Assembly (NCBI RefSeq): GCF_932526225.1
Contig: NC_064034.1
Coordinates: 19,032,927-19,096,926, forward strand
DNA: 64,000 nucleotides
Direction: 5' to 3'
Source: Nematostella vectensis
Lineage: Eukaryota > Cnidaria > Anthozoa > Actiniaria > Edwardsiidae
A model generated the notes under the pieces. The model worked only from the letters and a program-made list of their open reading frames with translations. It had not been told where the DNA came from and did not search any database. Each line of letters begins with the position of its first letter. The first letter of the stretch is position 1. Shown in pieces: positions 1-11,117 of the stretch. A program made the translations under genes and the position numbers.

Positions 1-489
1 TAATGGGCTATGGTTCTGGGGGTATAAATTGCTGATTACCACCCCCAGTGCTATCCCTTGGGGTTAAAATATGCCTACGATCACCCCAGTCTGTTTATTA
101 AATGGGAGGTCCCCACGTGGTTTCAACTAAACCATCCCGTCCCTCTAGGGTTTTGTGTGTCCTTGTTGACGTTTGTTGATTGCGATATTGTCTTCTCTGT
201 AACAGGAAGAAGGATCTTATCTTCGGAAGAACAATCTTGACTTCAGAGGAAGGATCTTGAAAATCGGAGATCGTTCCTCGTAGAAACCTGATGTCGTTCT
301 GAATATCGTAAAAGCGTTTTGCATAATCCCTAGAACGATTCAAGAGTAGAGGTTAAACAGCTGACATGAGAACAAAAAAAGAAAACTCTTAGCTCTCCAA
401 AATGTAATGTTTTGGCGTGATATGTAAAAATATAACGTACAAGGAACAAGGATGATACAGACAGACATCCTTAATTGGGTCCCAATTAA
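1..489. other. Left-edge non-coding stretch
   Basis: No ORF here has convincing codon structure, splice partners or family similarity. It is AT-rich and leads into the inverted-repeat element that starts near 490. Confidence 0.5.
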
Positions 490-982
490 TTTATAACAGG
501 GGCTCATAAGTAGGGACAATCAACTTCCCCATGTTCTGGTACTATATAGGTGTCACGGCATTTCCTAGGATCAGGCTATTTTTTGACGCTCGGTTAAGCC
601 AATCAGATTCAACCTTTGTGTTGACGTTTTGGCTGAGCTCAACTGCACGCGCAGTCTCAGACAAAAAGCTATGTTCTCTCTTCGGTACTTTGACTTTTTG
701 TTGCTTTCTTCTTTAATACGAATCCAATCCTACCTATGACTTTCAATTCTAGCTTGCAATTCTTTTGGTAAACAAACAAAATCGACGGATAATGGATAAA
801 AAAATATTCTTTCTAACTGCAATTTGCGCGTGCAGCCTCACGTCACTCGCGCGCGCGGCCAACAACAACGTAGCTGATTGGCCCGTTCGTGCGCGCGCGT
901 CTAAAAATAGCCTGATCCTAGGAAACGCTGTGACATTTATATAATACAGATGATTGCCCCTACTTATGAGCCCCTGTTTATA
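490..982. mobile_element. MITE-like element with about 90 bp terminal inverted repeats
   Basis: The left end (from CAGGGGCTCATAAGTAGG, about 496) and the right end (to about 976) are inverted copies of each other for roughly 90 bp. They include an inner match around CCTAGGATCAGGCTATTTTT at about 565-585 and 903-925. Both ends are flanked by TTTATAA, which looks like a target-site duplication. The interior is rich in CG and GC dinucleotides and has no coding capacity. A non-autonomous DNA transposon is the best reading; the superfamily is not assigned. Confidence 0.75.
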
Positions 983-1356
983 ATAAGTATCAAATTAAGT
1001 TATAACCTTCCTTCCCCCCCCCTTTCCCCTCCCCTATTTTTCAGGCAGCTCAAAAGTGTAATGCGCATTATTTGTGCGCACAACACACACGGAATAACAC
1101 GGATCGGAAAGAGAAAGTTGAAGCGCGTGGTTATGTTTGTCATATTCTTGGAAGCGCTCATGATTCACAAAGTGGAATTCATTTAAACTGCTGTGGAGAG
1201 AAGGAACTATGTAAGATATCAATCACAGTGTGATTGCCTACACTTGATCGTAGATTGATTTCCGGGATATATAGACAACAATCACAAACAATCCAGAAGT
1301 ATACATCAATTCCCATCAATTCGATTCATCAAGTATCAGAAGAGAAGTTTTTATAG
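983..1356 (+). promoter_or_regulatory. Upstream region of the ITAM-like receptor gene
   Basis: This 370 bp stretch separates the transposon from the receptor start codon. A TATATA run lies at about 1268-1273, roughly 90 bp before the ATG, and could set a start site with a short 5' UTR. No other recognisable element is seen. Confidence 0.3.
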
Positions 1357-4300
1357 ATGGGAAGATACCGTCCGCTGTCGATGATATGTATTGTGTTCTT
1401 GCTGTGTCCACCGTCCTGTAAAACACACCAGTCATTGTTGAGGATGAAAATTGAAGTCTTATCCATTTCCGGGGACACCTTCCAATTACTGAATGCAGAA
1501 GCCCAAGGAAGTCAAACTTGCTCAGGGATAAATAAAGATGACTGGTGTGGAGAAAGAAATGCCGAGTTTAAGTGGTTTAACAAAAAGATCCATTGCTCTT
1601 GTCAATGTAAATACAGCTTCAAAACATATGTAGACAGTAACTGTACAGCTGATAAACAAATACGCGAATATCTTGGAGGTAAGTTCGTAATTAGGCTGGT
1701 GGGAAAATAAAAAAGGATTTATAAAAAAAAATTAAACTACGGCCATCCTTAGTGGCCATCCTTACAAGTAGGCATGTACCCAGGACTGGCTGAGGGGGGG
1801 GGGGGGGGGGGGGTGCAGTCATAGGTAATATATGAAAGAAGCTTAAACATTTCTTGTGTATGCGCCTATTCAAGCACCCTGTTTTTTTGTGTGTGTGCAA
1901 GATTCTGTTGACTCTTAGTAAAAGTGTGTTCGCTAATTTCGTTGCTAAACTGGAGGGGGATGAGGTACCTTGGGATTAGAGAACAATGGTGAACTATCTA
2001 GTGTGTTCTAGATTCTTCTTTCGTGTCATTATTTTTTAGCTAAACTAGGGAATGTTTAGTTGCCTTCAAGGATTGGCCCCCAAAATAGATGTTCCAGGAA
2101 TTGACCCCTGGAGCCTTTAAAATATGATCCCACCCTGCCATAATGGTTATAAGCAGATACATATGCAATTGTATAATTGCTGAAAATTGCAGACACAAAA
2201 CATAACAGCCATTGTTAGGGTGTTGGGCGGGGCTTTTAGGTAAATATGCATCACAGTGGGGTGTGGCTATGTATTAAGTATTGTGTGAAAAAGTCTGTAA
2301 TGTAAAAAGGGGTGTTAAATATGCACAATGTTATTGCTGGATGTAATTGTGTTATCATAATACTATGAATTTTTCTAGGGTGTCAACAATATTTTAGATG
2401 GCAGAGTACTGACCCTCCACCTTTACAAGTTTTTGACCTCTCTCAAAAAGGAAACAAGGAAATTATTGCAGATTGTAACATGTCATCAGTAGAAATATAT
2501 AACCGCAGCATTGGTCAGTGGATAAGGATTGTGAATAACTCTGCAGAATACATCTTTGAAATAAAAGCAAAAAAGGCAAGTTTATGTTTGAATTGATATT
2601 CTCTATTTTTTCTTTCTCTCTTTTTTACTGCAACCCCTCCCCAAAAACTATTTCTCCTACCTACCCAGAGCTCCACACCATAGAAATTAAAGCTATACTA
2701 CAGCCCTATAGTCATGTCATATTTTGTTTTTATGCTCAGCTTCATTGGAGTAAAGATAATGCAGGGTTCTACAATGGCCACATCGTCAAGATTGGATGTG
2801 AACATAATTGCTTTCTGTTTAAAGCACAGGGAATACTTCAATGTGAGTGCTGTTCTATTTAGGAGGACACAGTGGTCTTGCAGAAACGAAAAAGATCCAA
2901 GGATTCTCTTTAGGCAAATTTATTGAAATCACTGACTTAAGCACACACACTAAACATACAATAAACAGGAACAAGCATAGAGTCTACCTCGACAAGTCGT
3001 TTTTTAAGTCTTCTCGAAAAAATCTAAGTTGAAACCCTTTCAATGTAGCAACCCAAACACAACTGAAAAACTAGCTGAATGTGACCCCTATTTGTACGAC
3101 ACGATCATGCGTGGGAAAGCATTCTTTAGATTTTACAACTTGTTGTCAAAATATGCTTTTTCCTTATTACCAGGGTGGCAGGGATGTCATGCACTTGTAC
3201 TTGTATGCCTTGACTCTTGTGATAATTGTATCAAAAATCAAAAGTAATTTACTGAAAAGAAGATGATCAAATATTAAGAGTTTCTAGTTTGCTATAAAAT
3301 ATATGCCTAGTGAGCCTGTAACATATTAATATCTCATTGATATCTGTTTTTTTAAAACAATTAACCCAATGTATTTTTCATGCTAAAGATAATGTTACCA
3401 TTCCAACATCTTTTTCATCTACAATCACATTGTTGCCAACGAGTGCAAGTCATGGCAGTGTTTTACAAAGTCATTGCCATAGCACAGGTACGAATTAATT
3501 TTATTCTTCACAGATGATGTAAATGGTATAGCAGTGAATTCTTTAAAGATAGTTATGTAATCGTTATTGCTTACAGCATCTTCACTATGGTCAACATCTA
3601 TGTCTATGCATACCCCATCTCTATCAACCCATCCATCAACCCCTAGCACAGGTACAATTTAAATTTATTCCACACAGATGATTTAAATGGGATAGTAGTG
3701 AATTTTATAAAAAATGTAGTTATGTAATCTTTGTCGCTTTCAGCATCTTCACTATGGTCAACCTCTATGCCCACCCCATCTCTATCAACCCACCCATCCC
3801 CGGCAATGTCCACTGAGCCAGTGACACAGACACCAACCTCAACATCAGCAAAGCTGCCGCTACATAGTGTAAAAATATGGTCAACTCAGCAACCAGTTAG
3901 TGACATCAATGTTTAATCATAGAATATTTTATTTGAAAGCAAGTTATTTGAAAGGCTGTTTATTTATTTGTTTGTTTGTTTCAGCCTACTGGTCGCCCGG
4001 ATGGCCAGGATGGTGATAATGTAACAGCCCCTGTGACTGTGGCAGTGGTAGCTGCTGCAGTGGTCACTACTCTTATCGTGGCTGCTGTCATTGTCTGCCA
4101 TCGGAGGAGATCAAAGTAAGGGAGAGCGATGGGTAAATCCGAGACTTGTCAAGGAGCCAACCCACGTTTCAAAATCCGAGCCCGAGACTGGGTGTTTCCA
4201 GATAGTGCTCCCAATAAGCCAGAAAAAGTCCCAGAAACACCCAAAAAGTGCTTAAAAAGTACTCCAAAATCAAAATAGTGCTCATTGGCGAAAAGAAAAT

Positions 4301-7300
4301 TACCGTATATTTTTAAAACAATTTAGAGTTGTGTTTTAATTAATAATTTGAATAAAAGAAAGAATATTGCTTTTAATAAATACATGCATTAGAGTATCTT
4401 ATATTGTTGTCCATGAACAGGTAAATCACACTTTAGCATATAACAACTAACTGTATTATAAATGACTTTGTTCTCTTTTGTGTTTGTTTACCTTTGTTAT
4501 TTGGATACTACTAAAAAAAAAATGCTCATTTAAGATTGGTTCTCACTAGGACGCAAGCATAAGCGCAAGCGTAAGTGCAACACAAGTGAGAATTGGTCAA
4601 CCACAAGCGGAAGCGCAAGAAAATCAAGCAGTTTCGTTCTCTTGCGCTTCTGCATGCGCTTATGTTCTAGTGAGAATCGGAAAACTACGTGCCTTCCAAC
4701 CAACCTTTACAAAAATCACCAATGTCAATAATGTCAAACCTGATAACAGACCTTAATTATAACAATCTCCTAACGAGAAATAATTACAATTAGATGTAAA
4801 ACAGGAAAACATGGCAAACAGATCTTCTAGATAAGGCATTCTATTATTGTAATGAACTCCACAGGCTACCCAATATCTGTGGTTACCAAAGCACAAGCTA
4901 CCCATTAAAATGTTGAAATCACCAGTCTTACAGTATTAGCCTTAGTTGAGATAAAATTATTTGTAGTTAAGACAACAAAATCTAGTAACTTGGGTTAAAA
5001 AAGCTAGAAGTTGACTTGTTTACCCAAAAAGTGCTCTCTGATCAAAATAGTTCTCCCAAACCCAAATTGCGCTAAAATAGTGCCGAGCACAATCTGGAAA
5101 CGCCTACCCTCAAATTTCAGAATCCGAGCCCGTGCTTGCCGATAAAACTGTGAAGGCGAACGGTAGCAGCGATATATATTAGCGACCGCGTGTACACTGG
5201 GCCCCACTCATCAGGAGATTTAGGGGAATTAATATATTAGCTAAGTTAGCAAATTAACTTACTAGTACTAGCAAATGAAATTGGGGGCAAGAAAGTTTAG
5301 TGGTATTATTTTGAAATTTTATAGAAATTTAAAAACTCGCAATGGCCAATCGAGCTCAAACAGAAATAACTACGCTGTTATTGTTTTTGCAGATCGTCAG
5401 CACAAAAGCCAAAAAATAAAGCTGCCTTCATGGGTACGTTCAGAATTTTATAGATAGACAAGAAGTTAAAACTATAATAAAGTGTGCAGTTCTCCTGTTT
5501 TTTGTATAGTCATGCTCTGTTTATGTTTGAATTATAATGTTCCAAAAAGAAAATTACGAATCATTTCAGATTTTTTGAATAATAGTATACTAAATAATTA
5601 AATACTAATTGCATACTGTACTTTCAACATCAAGGTGGTGACAACCCTGTTTACAAGCATTCCCGAGCAGATGAAATGGCGTTATCGGGCCCTTATCAAC
5701 CAGCACGCGGTAATAGCCACGCCCTACCCAGCAGAGACGAAACTTTAGGTAATATGATAATACAAGGCTCCTTAGAGGGTATGGGTGGGCTTGAACAGGC
5801 CCTTTGGCTTGATCAGGGGAGGGGGGGAGAGGGAGGGGGATTTCATTCTCTCACTCCCGGGCAAACCAGAGATCAAACGGAAAGCAAGTTAAAACAGCAG
5901 AAGATTCGGCGAAAGCTATATTTTCTTCGTTTCTTTTTTTCGGGGGGGGGGGGGGGGAGGAACTCACTGGATTTGAAATTTTATCCGCCAGGAACTCAAC
6001 TTACACATCTGGTAAAAAAAGAAACTGTTCGGATTGATTTAGAAATTTCGCCGGGTGCCAGGGAGGCTAAAAGCTGGTCGGGTAGGCCCAAAATTTCTGT
6101 CGGTGTACAGACAGAATTTTCTGGTATTTTTAGGATATTTAGAACATAAACCCGTCGTTCTTTAAAAAAATACGTTTCGAAACGTTTTATCTGGACAACA
6201 AAATGAGATGGACTGACTTCCTGAACAAAGAGACTGGTTTGCTATCTTTTTATTTTTTACTTTTAAGACTACGACTACGACTATGCAAACGTAGATGGTC
6301 TACCAAGTAAGAGGCTTTCATCGCCAGTTTACCAAGAGTTAGATCGTCCAGACGGGACACAAGACTACGAATCATTGGAGCAACCGAAAGGTAAATTTAC
6401 AGCTTATACATCAGCTATGTCAACGTTTTTGATAGAACAAAAACATTTGATAGAGTTTGTAACACAAAAACAAGCAAAAACAATAATAGGAAACTGTATG
6501 CAAGGCTGTAGCTAGCGAAAGGTGGGAGGAAGCTGACAACACACACTTAACTTGGAAGGGTCACTTATCCAGTGCATCTCGATCGCGACATTTAGGGTGT
6601 CTCCTAAATGTTTCCTAGTTTAGCCACCGCCAAAAACATATAGTGCATGAGAAATTAGTCAAGAAACATTTGTTTTTCGCTGCTACAAGATTTGTCGCGT
6701 GCTTTTGTTTTTCAAGCTGGCTAAACTAGGAAACATGTCACACGGTACATATGTCGCACTCGACATGTCGCCCAGTATAGCCAGCCCTTAGAATGGGTCA
6801 ATAGCTCTAGAGTGGTACTGGCTTTGCTTCTCAAGCAAGAGGGTCAGGGGTCAAACCCAGGTTATTTTGTGACTTAAAGGTGTAAAAACCTTAGTCTTTC
6901 TTAGATGGGTGACTGAAGCCAACTGGCAGACTTGTGAAGTGAAGGCTGTTTTGAGCTAAGAATCAAGATTTTATGTCTATTTTGGCATGTGAGGGCGCCA
7001 TGAGAACCATAAGCACATACCAAGGATTTGCTGGGTTGATTTGGGTTGTCAGGGGCGTCTGCAGGATTAAATCAAGTTGCAGCCAAAGCATCCAGAAGCT
7101 GAATGAGGGCCTTGCCCCTCATCCTGCAACCTCACGAAGATCTCGTAGCTCCCACTTTTGGGTTGGATATTGGTAGCAATGCGTCTGACTTTTGAGAATG
7201 TTACACGATCCTCTGTCATCTTCGATCTGAGATAGGACTTCAGTCGTCACATGGCGTCATATATATATAACTGCATACATAAAAATGAATGAGTAAACAT

Positions 7301-8506
7301 TTGATTTTTCCCTTATTAGTAAATAAGATAGCCAATTTTTTTTTTCAATCCAGTGACAGCAGGCCTATAGCAGGCCTGTACCCAGAATTTTTCTTGGGGG
7401 GGTGCGAAATCCGAAAATGTGGACCTAGGAGGGAAGGGGGGGAGGGAAGGGGGGAGGGAGTTCTCTGATACACCACCTCCAAAAGAACAAAAAAGTATTT
7501 CCATGTGATGTTTATTGACGGATTTGGCTACATACCAGAGTGATCTAGCCTATGATTTATAGTTTTGTATACAAATAGCATGTCTTTTGAGAACAAAAAG
7601 TGGACTTCAGCCGTTGTGTGTGGGGGGGTGCATTCGCACCCCCTGGGTACGGGCCTGTATAGGCTGTGTAAGCCCCTGTTGTGACATATGTCAGTATGTA
7701 AAAGAGATATTATTTGATTGATCATTCAATATGAAATTACCCACTTTTTGGAAGCCAAGTACATGTGCGCCCAAACACTGTGCAACCTCCTATTGGCATG
7801 CACCTGTAAACTTCATTAGAGACTTTGCTGTTTGACTGAATTCAGTAGAGAAGGAAATTTGGGGCTTTAGAGTTGTCCATGCATGCAACAGGACAAAAAT
7901 CGTGCAAATGTTACATCCAGTCCTCTCTTTCCAGATAGCACAGACCATCCTGTTTACAACACACTGGAGGATCCTGATAGTTCACCACAATACCGTGGAC
8001 TCAAAGGACCCATACCAAACAATGAATATAAGAGCCTTAAGAAACCAGTAAACACTATGACAGGGGCAATAAACGAGCCAGTCTACAACACATTAGAAGA
8101 ACCTGATAACCCAAACCAATACTACGCACCTAAAGGCTCCACCGAAAACCATGTGTATAAAAGCCTTGAGCCTAAAACACCTCACACGGAGATGGTGAAT
8201 GAGCCTGAAACACCTCAAGCCAAGATGGTGAATGAGCCTGTCTACAACACACTGGGAGAATCTGACAGGGACTATGACAATGTGTATGATGAAGAGGATC
8301 AAGACCCAGCACCAGGAGATGTGTATGAACCAGTAGTAGATGCCTTTCCCTCTGAGTCACACCCAGAGTATGCCAGGCTAGAGGGACCTCATACCATAAG
8401 AGACACACCCAAACAGGATCAGGCCCCTGACTATGACGTGCTTGAGCGGCCATATCCTATCAAAGAGCATGTGTGTCAGGCTGGAAAGAAGAGGAGGGGA
8501 AAGTGA
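1357..8506 (+). CDS. Single-pass membrane receptor with multi-tyrosine (ITAM/ITIM-like) tail
   Basis: Model of 11 exons: 1357-1678, 2379-2575, 2740-2842, 3389-3487, 3577-3651, 3744-3895, 3985-4115, 5393-5433, 5635-5748, 6268-6390, 7935-8506. Phases agree and the total is 642 codons plus stop. Residues 1-22 look like a signal peptide. The ectodomain (to about 207) has many cysteines in a pattern I do not recognise. A Ser/Thr/Pro stalk follows, then one membrane span at about 333-354 and a basic HRRR stop-transfer. The tail (355-642) holds about 13 YxxL/V motifs: YANV, YQEL, YESL, three YNTL, YRGL, two YKSL, YDNV, YEPV, YARL and YDVL. Phosphotyrosine signalling through SH2 proteins is inferred. 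The intron after exon 2 starts with GC (AAG|GCAAGT). Use of the first stalk exon and its acceptor at 3387-3388 is the least certain part. No vertebrate orthologue is recognised. Confidence 0.72.
3389..3895 (+). repeat. Tandemly duplicated stalk exons in the receptor gene
   Basis: A unit of about 165 bp, containing an acceptor, a Ser/Thr/Pro-rich exon and flanking intron, is present as two close copies (exons at 3577-3651 and 3744-3895, both opening with CATCTTCACTATGGTCAAC). A third, diverged copy (exon 3389-3487) shares the GCACAG|GTAC donor. The first two exons start and end in phase 1, so they can be added or skipped without frameshift; the last ends in phase 0. Confidence 0.7.
4534..4680. 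mobile_element. 147 bp MITE-like element, family A (GGTTCTCACTAG ends)
   Basis: The ends GATTGGTTCTCACTAGGACG and the inverted TCTAGTGAGAATCGG bracket internal GCGCAAGC/GCTTGCGC motifs. The reverse complement matches the flanks and internal unit of the expanded element at 38811-39507. It lies in a receptor intron and has no coding capacity. Confidence 0.7.
6609..6735. repeat. 17 bp inverted repeat, probable MITE core
   Basis: TGTTTCCTAGTTTAGCC at 6609-6625 is repeated in inverted form at 6719-6735. Looser symmetry (CGACATTTAGG... and ...CGACATGTCGCCC) extends outward to about 6570-6775. The arms enclose about 95 bp. It lies in a receptor intron. Confidence 0.5.
6790..6965 (+). mobile_element. 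tRNA-derived SINE-like sequence
   Basis: The first 75 bp resemble a tRNA: an A-box-like TAGCTCTAGAGTGG, a possible anticodon arm TTTGC-TTCTCAA-GCAAG, and a B-box-like GGGTCAAACCC. No acceptor stem can be closed. A non-tRNA body of about 90 bp follows. This fits an old SINE head and body in a receptor intron better than a working tRNA gene. A database repeat search would settle it. Confidence 0.4.
7370..7662. mobile_element. MITE-like element with CAGGCCTGTACCCAG ends
   Basis: The left end CAGGCCTGTACCCAG followed by a G-run and GTGCG is mirrored on the right by CGCACCCCCTGGGTACGGGCCTG. A related element with GCAGGCGCGTACACAGGG ends lies at 48427-48568, and half-copies appear near 1770 and 49784. 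It lies inside the last receptor intron. Confidence 0.6.
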
Positions 8507-8830
8507 TGCATAAATTCTGATGATAAACAGGAACAACCTTTTGAGACACTTATAAACTGGGTCCACTTTGAAAACATCTAGCCACACAATCAAACTTCAT
8601 GTGTTACGAAATGCATGTCTACACTGTGCTTTGTGTAGAAAATTATGAACTGCCATGCCCAGTTATTGTTATAACTGAATCCATGGAAACAGCAATTTTT
8701 GAAGTAAAAATCTAATTTCTGCTTCAAATTTCAATAAAATAAAATAAATGACCATGCCCGTCCCCCCCAAACAAAGTTAGGGGGGTCACCTATTTAAAAT
8801 TAGGATAAGGGCATGGTCAAATTTCTTCTA
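8507..8830 (+). terminator. Receptor 3' UTR, poly(A) signal and small palindrome
   Basis: AATAAA motifs at about 8732-8745 follow the TGA by about 230 bp and probably direct 3' end formation. Just beyond, GACCATGCCC (from about 8750) and its inverted copy GGGCATGGTC (to about 8819) bracket about 50 bp, like a very small inverted-repeat insertion. Confidence 0.5.
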
Positions 8831-9965
8831 AACAAGTTTAAAATCATCCTCAAAATCATCCTTAAAATCATCCCCCTTTTTTGCTTTGAGGCACTCACAG
8901 TCATCATAGAGAAACTGAAAACTGAAAAAAATATTTTTTTTAAATATCAGACAGTCCCTATTTATAACAGGATAGTTTTAAGAGAATCTATTTTTGACCC
9001 CTGATCCTCCTTTAGTAAATTAACTATTTCTTTAGCATACAATAACTTTTATAGTGATAGTATATTTTGTGCAAATATTGAAACTTACGTAACTACAGCT
9101 TGAATTCAATTAGAGTATTTTCTGTTTCCTAATGTACCCTGTTAAGTATGCTCACTGAGCAAAGAGAAGATAATAATAAGTTGTACACCATGAAATGGTT
9201 GTCAAGTGTATCAGGACAAAAATGTATCTAGTATAACTATTTTGAATATATTTCCTTATATATTTTTTTTACTTTCCGAGACTTTATTATATTTCTCTCA
9301 ACTGTCCTGTTTCCATGTTTTTCATACCCCTAGCTAATCTGGGAAGTATACACAAGTGGCTAAAGCAGGCATCATGGTGCTGCAAAACAGTACTCAACAA
9401 AGTACACCCCTAATACATCGATTAGCATAGCTTTGGACACTGAGTCTATTTATTCACTTTTCAGCTGAAGTTGTCATCAAATAAACATAAGTATTTTTAT
9501 AGCATTAAACTCTGTAGTCCTTGTGCCCTTGAGTTGACTAATATTCCTCTATAAATATATATTACACTATACAAACAAAGAAAAAACTATTTTTGAGCAA
9601 TTTAATTTAAATTTTGAAAGTAATGTTTTTAAGGTAAAGTTTCTAAGAAAATGAACAATAGAAGAAGCCCATTATTCCATCTAACCTGGTATGATACAAT
9701 GTACTTTGAGTCATCTAGTTGTATAAAGTGATTTTCATAAACCTGTGAACTACACTTTAGCACATTACACTTTATTGTGATCTGATTCTATTGTTCTCTT
9801 ATCTGATTTACTGATAATTATGCTTTGACTATTACACTTTGTTTCACGGGTTAATGAAAACCACTCTATATAAATTTAAAATTTTGTAAAAATAATTTTA
9901 TAAGTTAAAAGTTTATATAAAAGTTTTCATAATAAAACCATTATAAAACTAGGAATGCATATGAA
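8831..9965. other. AT-rich intergenic stretch
   Basis: No supported gene. Short ORFs lack homology or splice partners. It lies between the converging 3' ends of the receptor and the costars gene. Confidence 0.5.
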
Positions 9966-10340
9966 TTATTTAGCTCTCAGATTCCAGTATTCATCCGAGT
10001 CTGTGGTCATGTTTTCTGGTATCTTCAGAAGTGTTATTATCTTGTGGTCATCTCGTCTTTGCCAGAGCATCTCTCCCTCAAACTCAACCAGACCCTGTTT
10101 CCTCGCCCTCATAAGCATACCAACCAGCTTATTAGATATCGATACATACACGTTGAATAGTTTACCAAAAGTGACCGTCACTGTCCCGTCCGGTTGAGCT
10201 TGTCCGACGTTGCGAATTACTTTGCATAAATCGAGCACTTCCTTGCTAATGTGAAGTCCTGCAGATTTCCCGCGGGCCTCGGTGCTGGATCCCGCTTTAG
10301 GTCGACCATATTCTTTGCTGTGTTTCGGAGGGGCTGCCAT
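9966..10340 (-). CDS. ABRA: Costars-domain protein (ABRA-like)
   Basis: Uninterrupted 124-residue ORF. I chose the ATG at 10340 (MAAPPKHSKEYG) rather than the in-frame upstream ATG because it sits in AAAATGGCAGCC. Residues from about 40 onward (VLDLCKVIRNVGQAQPDGT ... KLVGMLMRARKQGL ... GEMLWQRRDDHKIITLLK) match the costars domain at the C terminus of ABRA/STARS and in ABRACL. Known members bind actin and promote Rho-SRF signalling; that role here is by homology only. The protein is longer than ABRACL (about 80 residues) and much shorter than vertebrate ABRA, so it is a costars domain with a short basic leader. It is divergent from the RNF14-like gene. Confidence 0.85.
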   Translation of the reverse strand: MAAPPKHSKEYGRPKAGSSTEARGKSAGLHISKEVLDLCKVIRNVGQAQPDGTVTVTFGKLFNVYVSISNKLVGMLMRARKQGLVEFEGEMLWQRRDDHKIITLLKIPENMTTDSDEYWNLRAK

Positions 10341-11117
10341 TTTAGCTTTTCTGCTTTTATATTCAAAATATATCGCGATATCTAACCAGCCATGACACTG
10401 AAAATATTTTGATACCGTGTAAAACTCCATCCGATATTAGATGGTTTTGAAAAGGAATCAAAATCTAGTAATCATAATCAAATATGTGTACGGTTGTTGG
10501 TATAATATAAGGCATCGATTTATGTTAATAAATAATTCATTTACCTTTACATACCGCTGCAAGCGGGAACACATTCACTCAAGTGTCAAAAAATGTTCGT
10601 TCTCTGTTCACCATTTTGAGATTCAGCGGTATTAATTCGCGGGCTCGTAATTATCGTAGAAAGCTGACAAAAAAAGAAATAAATAAATAAATTATTTGTT
10701 GGTGCAGTGATGCGACCTTATAAAAAGATCATATTACTTATTATATTTTGTAAATATATAATTTTTTATATACACTGATCTTTTGTTCCGAAATGTAACA
10801 CACCTACGACCATCATTCTCTGCGCGCCTAGAGTTTTCTCTTGTTGATGCAAAATATATTGCACCACTGTTGCGAGGCAAAAAATCATACTGTACGATAA
10901 CAAAAAGGCTACCACCGGAGTGTAGTCTATCAAGAAGCAAGCTTGCAATGTGTGGCGTTAAGTTTCTCTTGAGCTGCCTTATACTTTGATTATTTTCACG
11001 GAAGATCTGCTCGAAACATTTCGAAAACTTGAACTGACACGAACAAGTTCTTAAAAGTTCCACAAGAACTCCGTTTGCTGTCCATGGTCCATTGTTAAGC
11101 GATCAAACTTGAGAAAA
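10341..11117. promoter_or_regulatory. Divergent intergenic region between costars gene and RNF14-like gene
   Basis: 777 bp without a convincing ORF separates two divergent start codons. Both ATGs lie in an AAAATGGC(A/T)GCC context, which resembles the YY1/TISU initiator motif of short-5'-UTR housekeeping genes. No TATA box is obvious near either start. Confidence 0.45.

Noticed and set aside
3177-3243. Possible extra receptor exon encoding a Cys/Leu-rich segment
   Set aside because: The good donor leaves phase 2, which does not fit the Ser/Thr stalk exons; kept out of the model.
5676-6149. 157-residue plus-strand ORF
   Set aside because: Its first 24 codons are the 3' part of a receptor exon; the rest is read-through into the intron past the donor at 5748.
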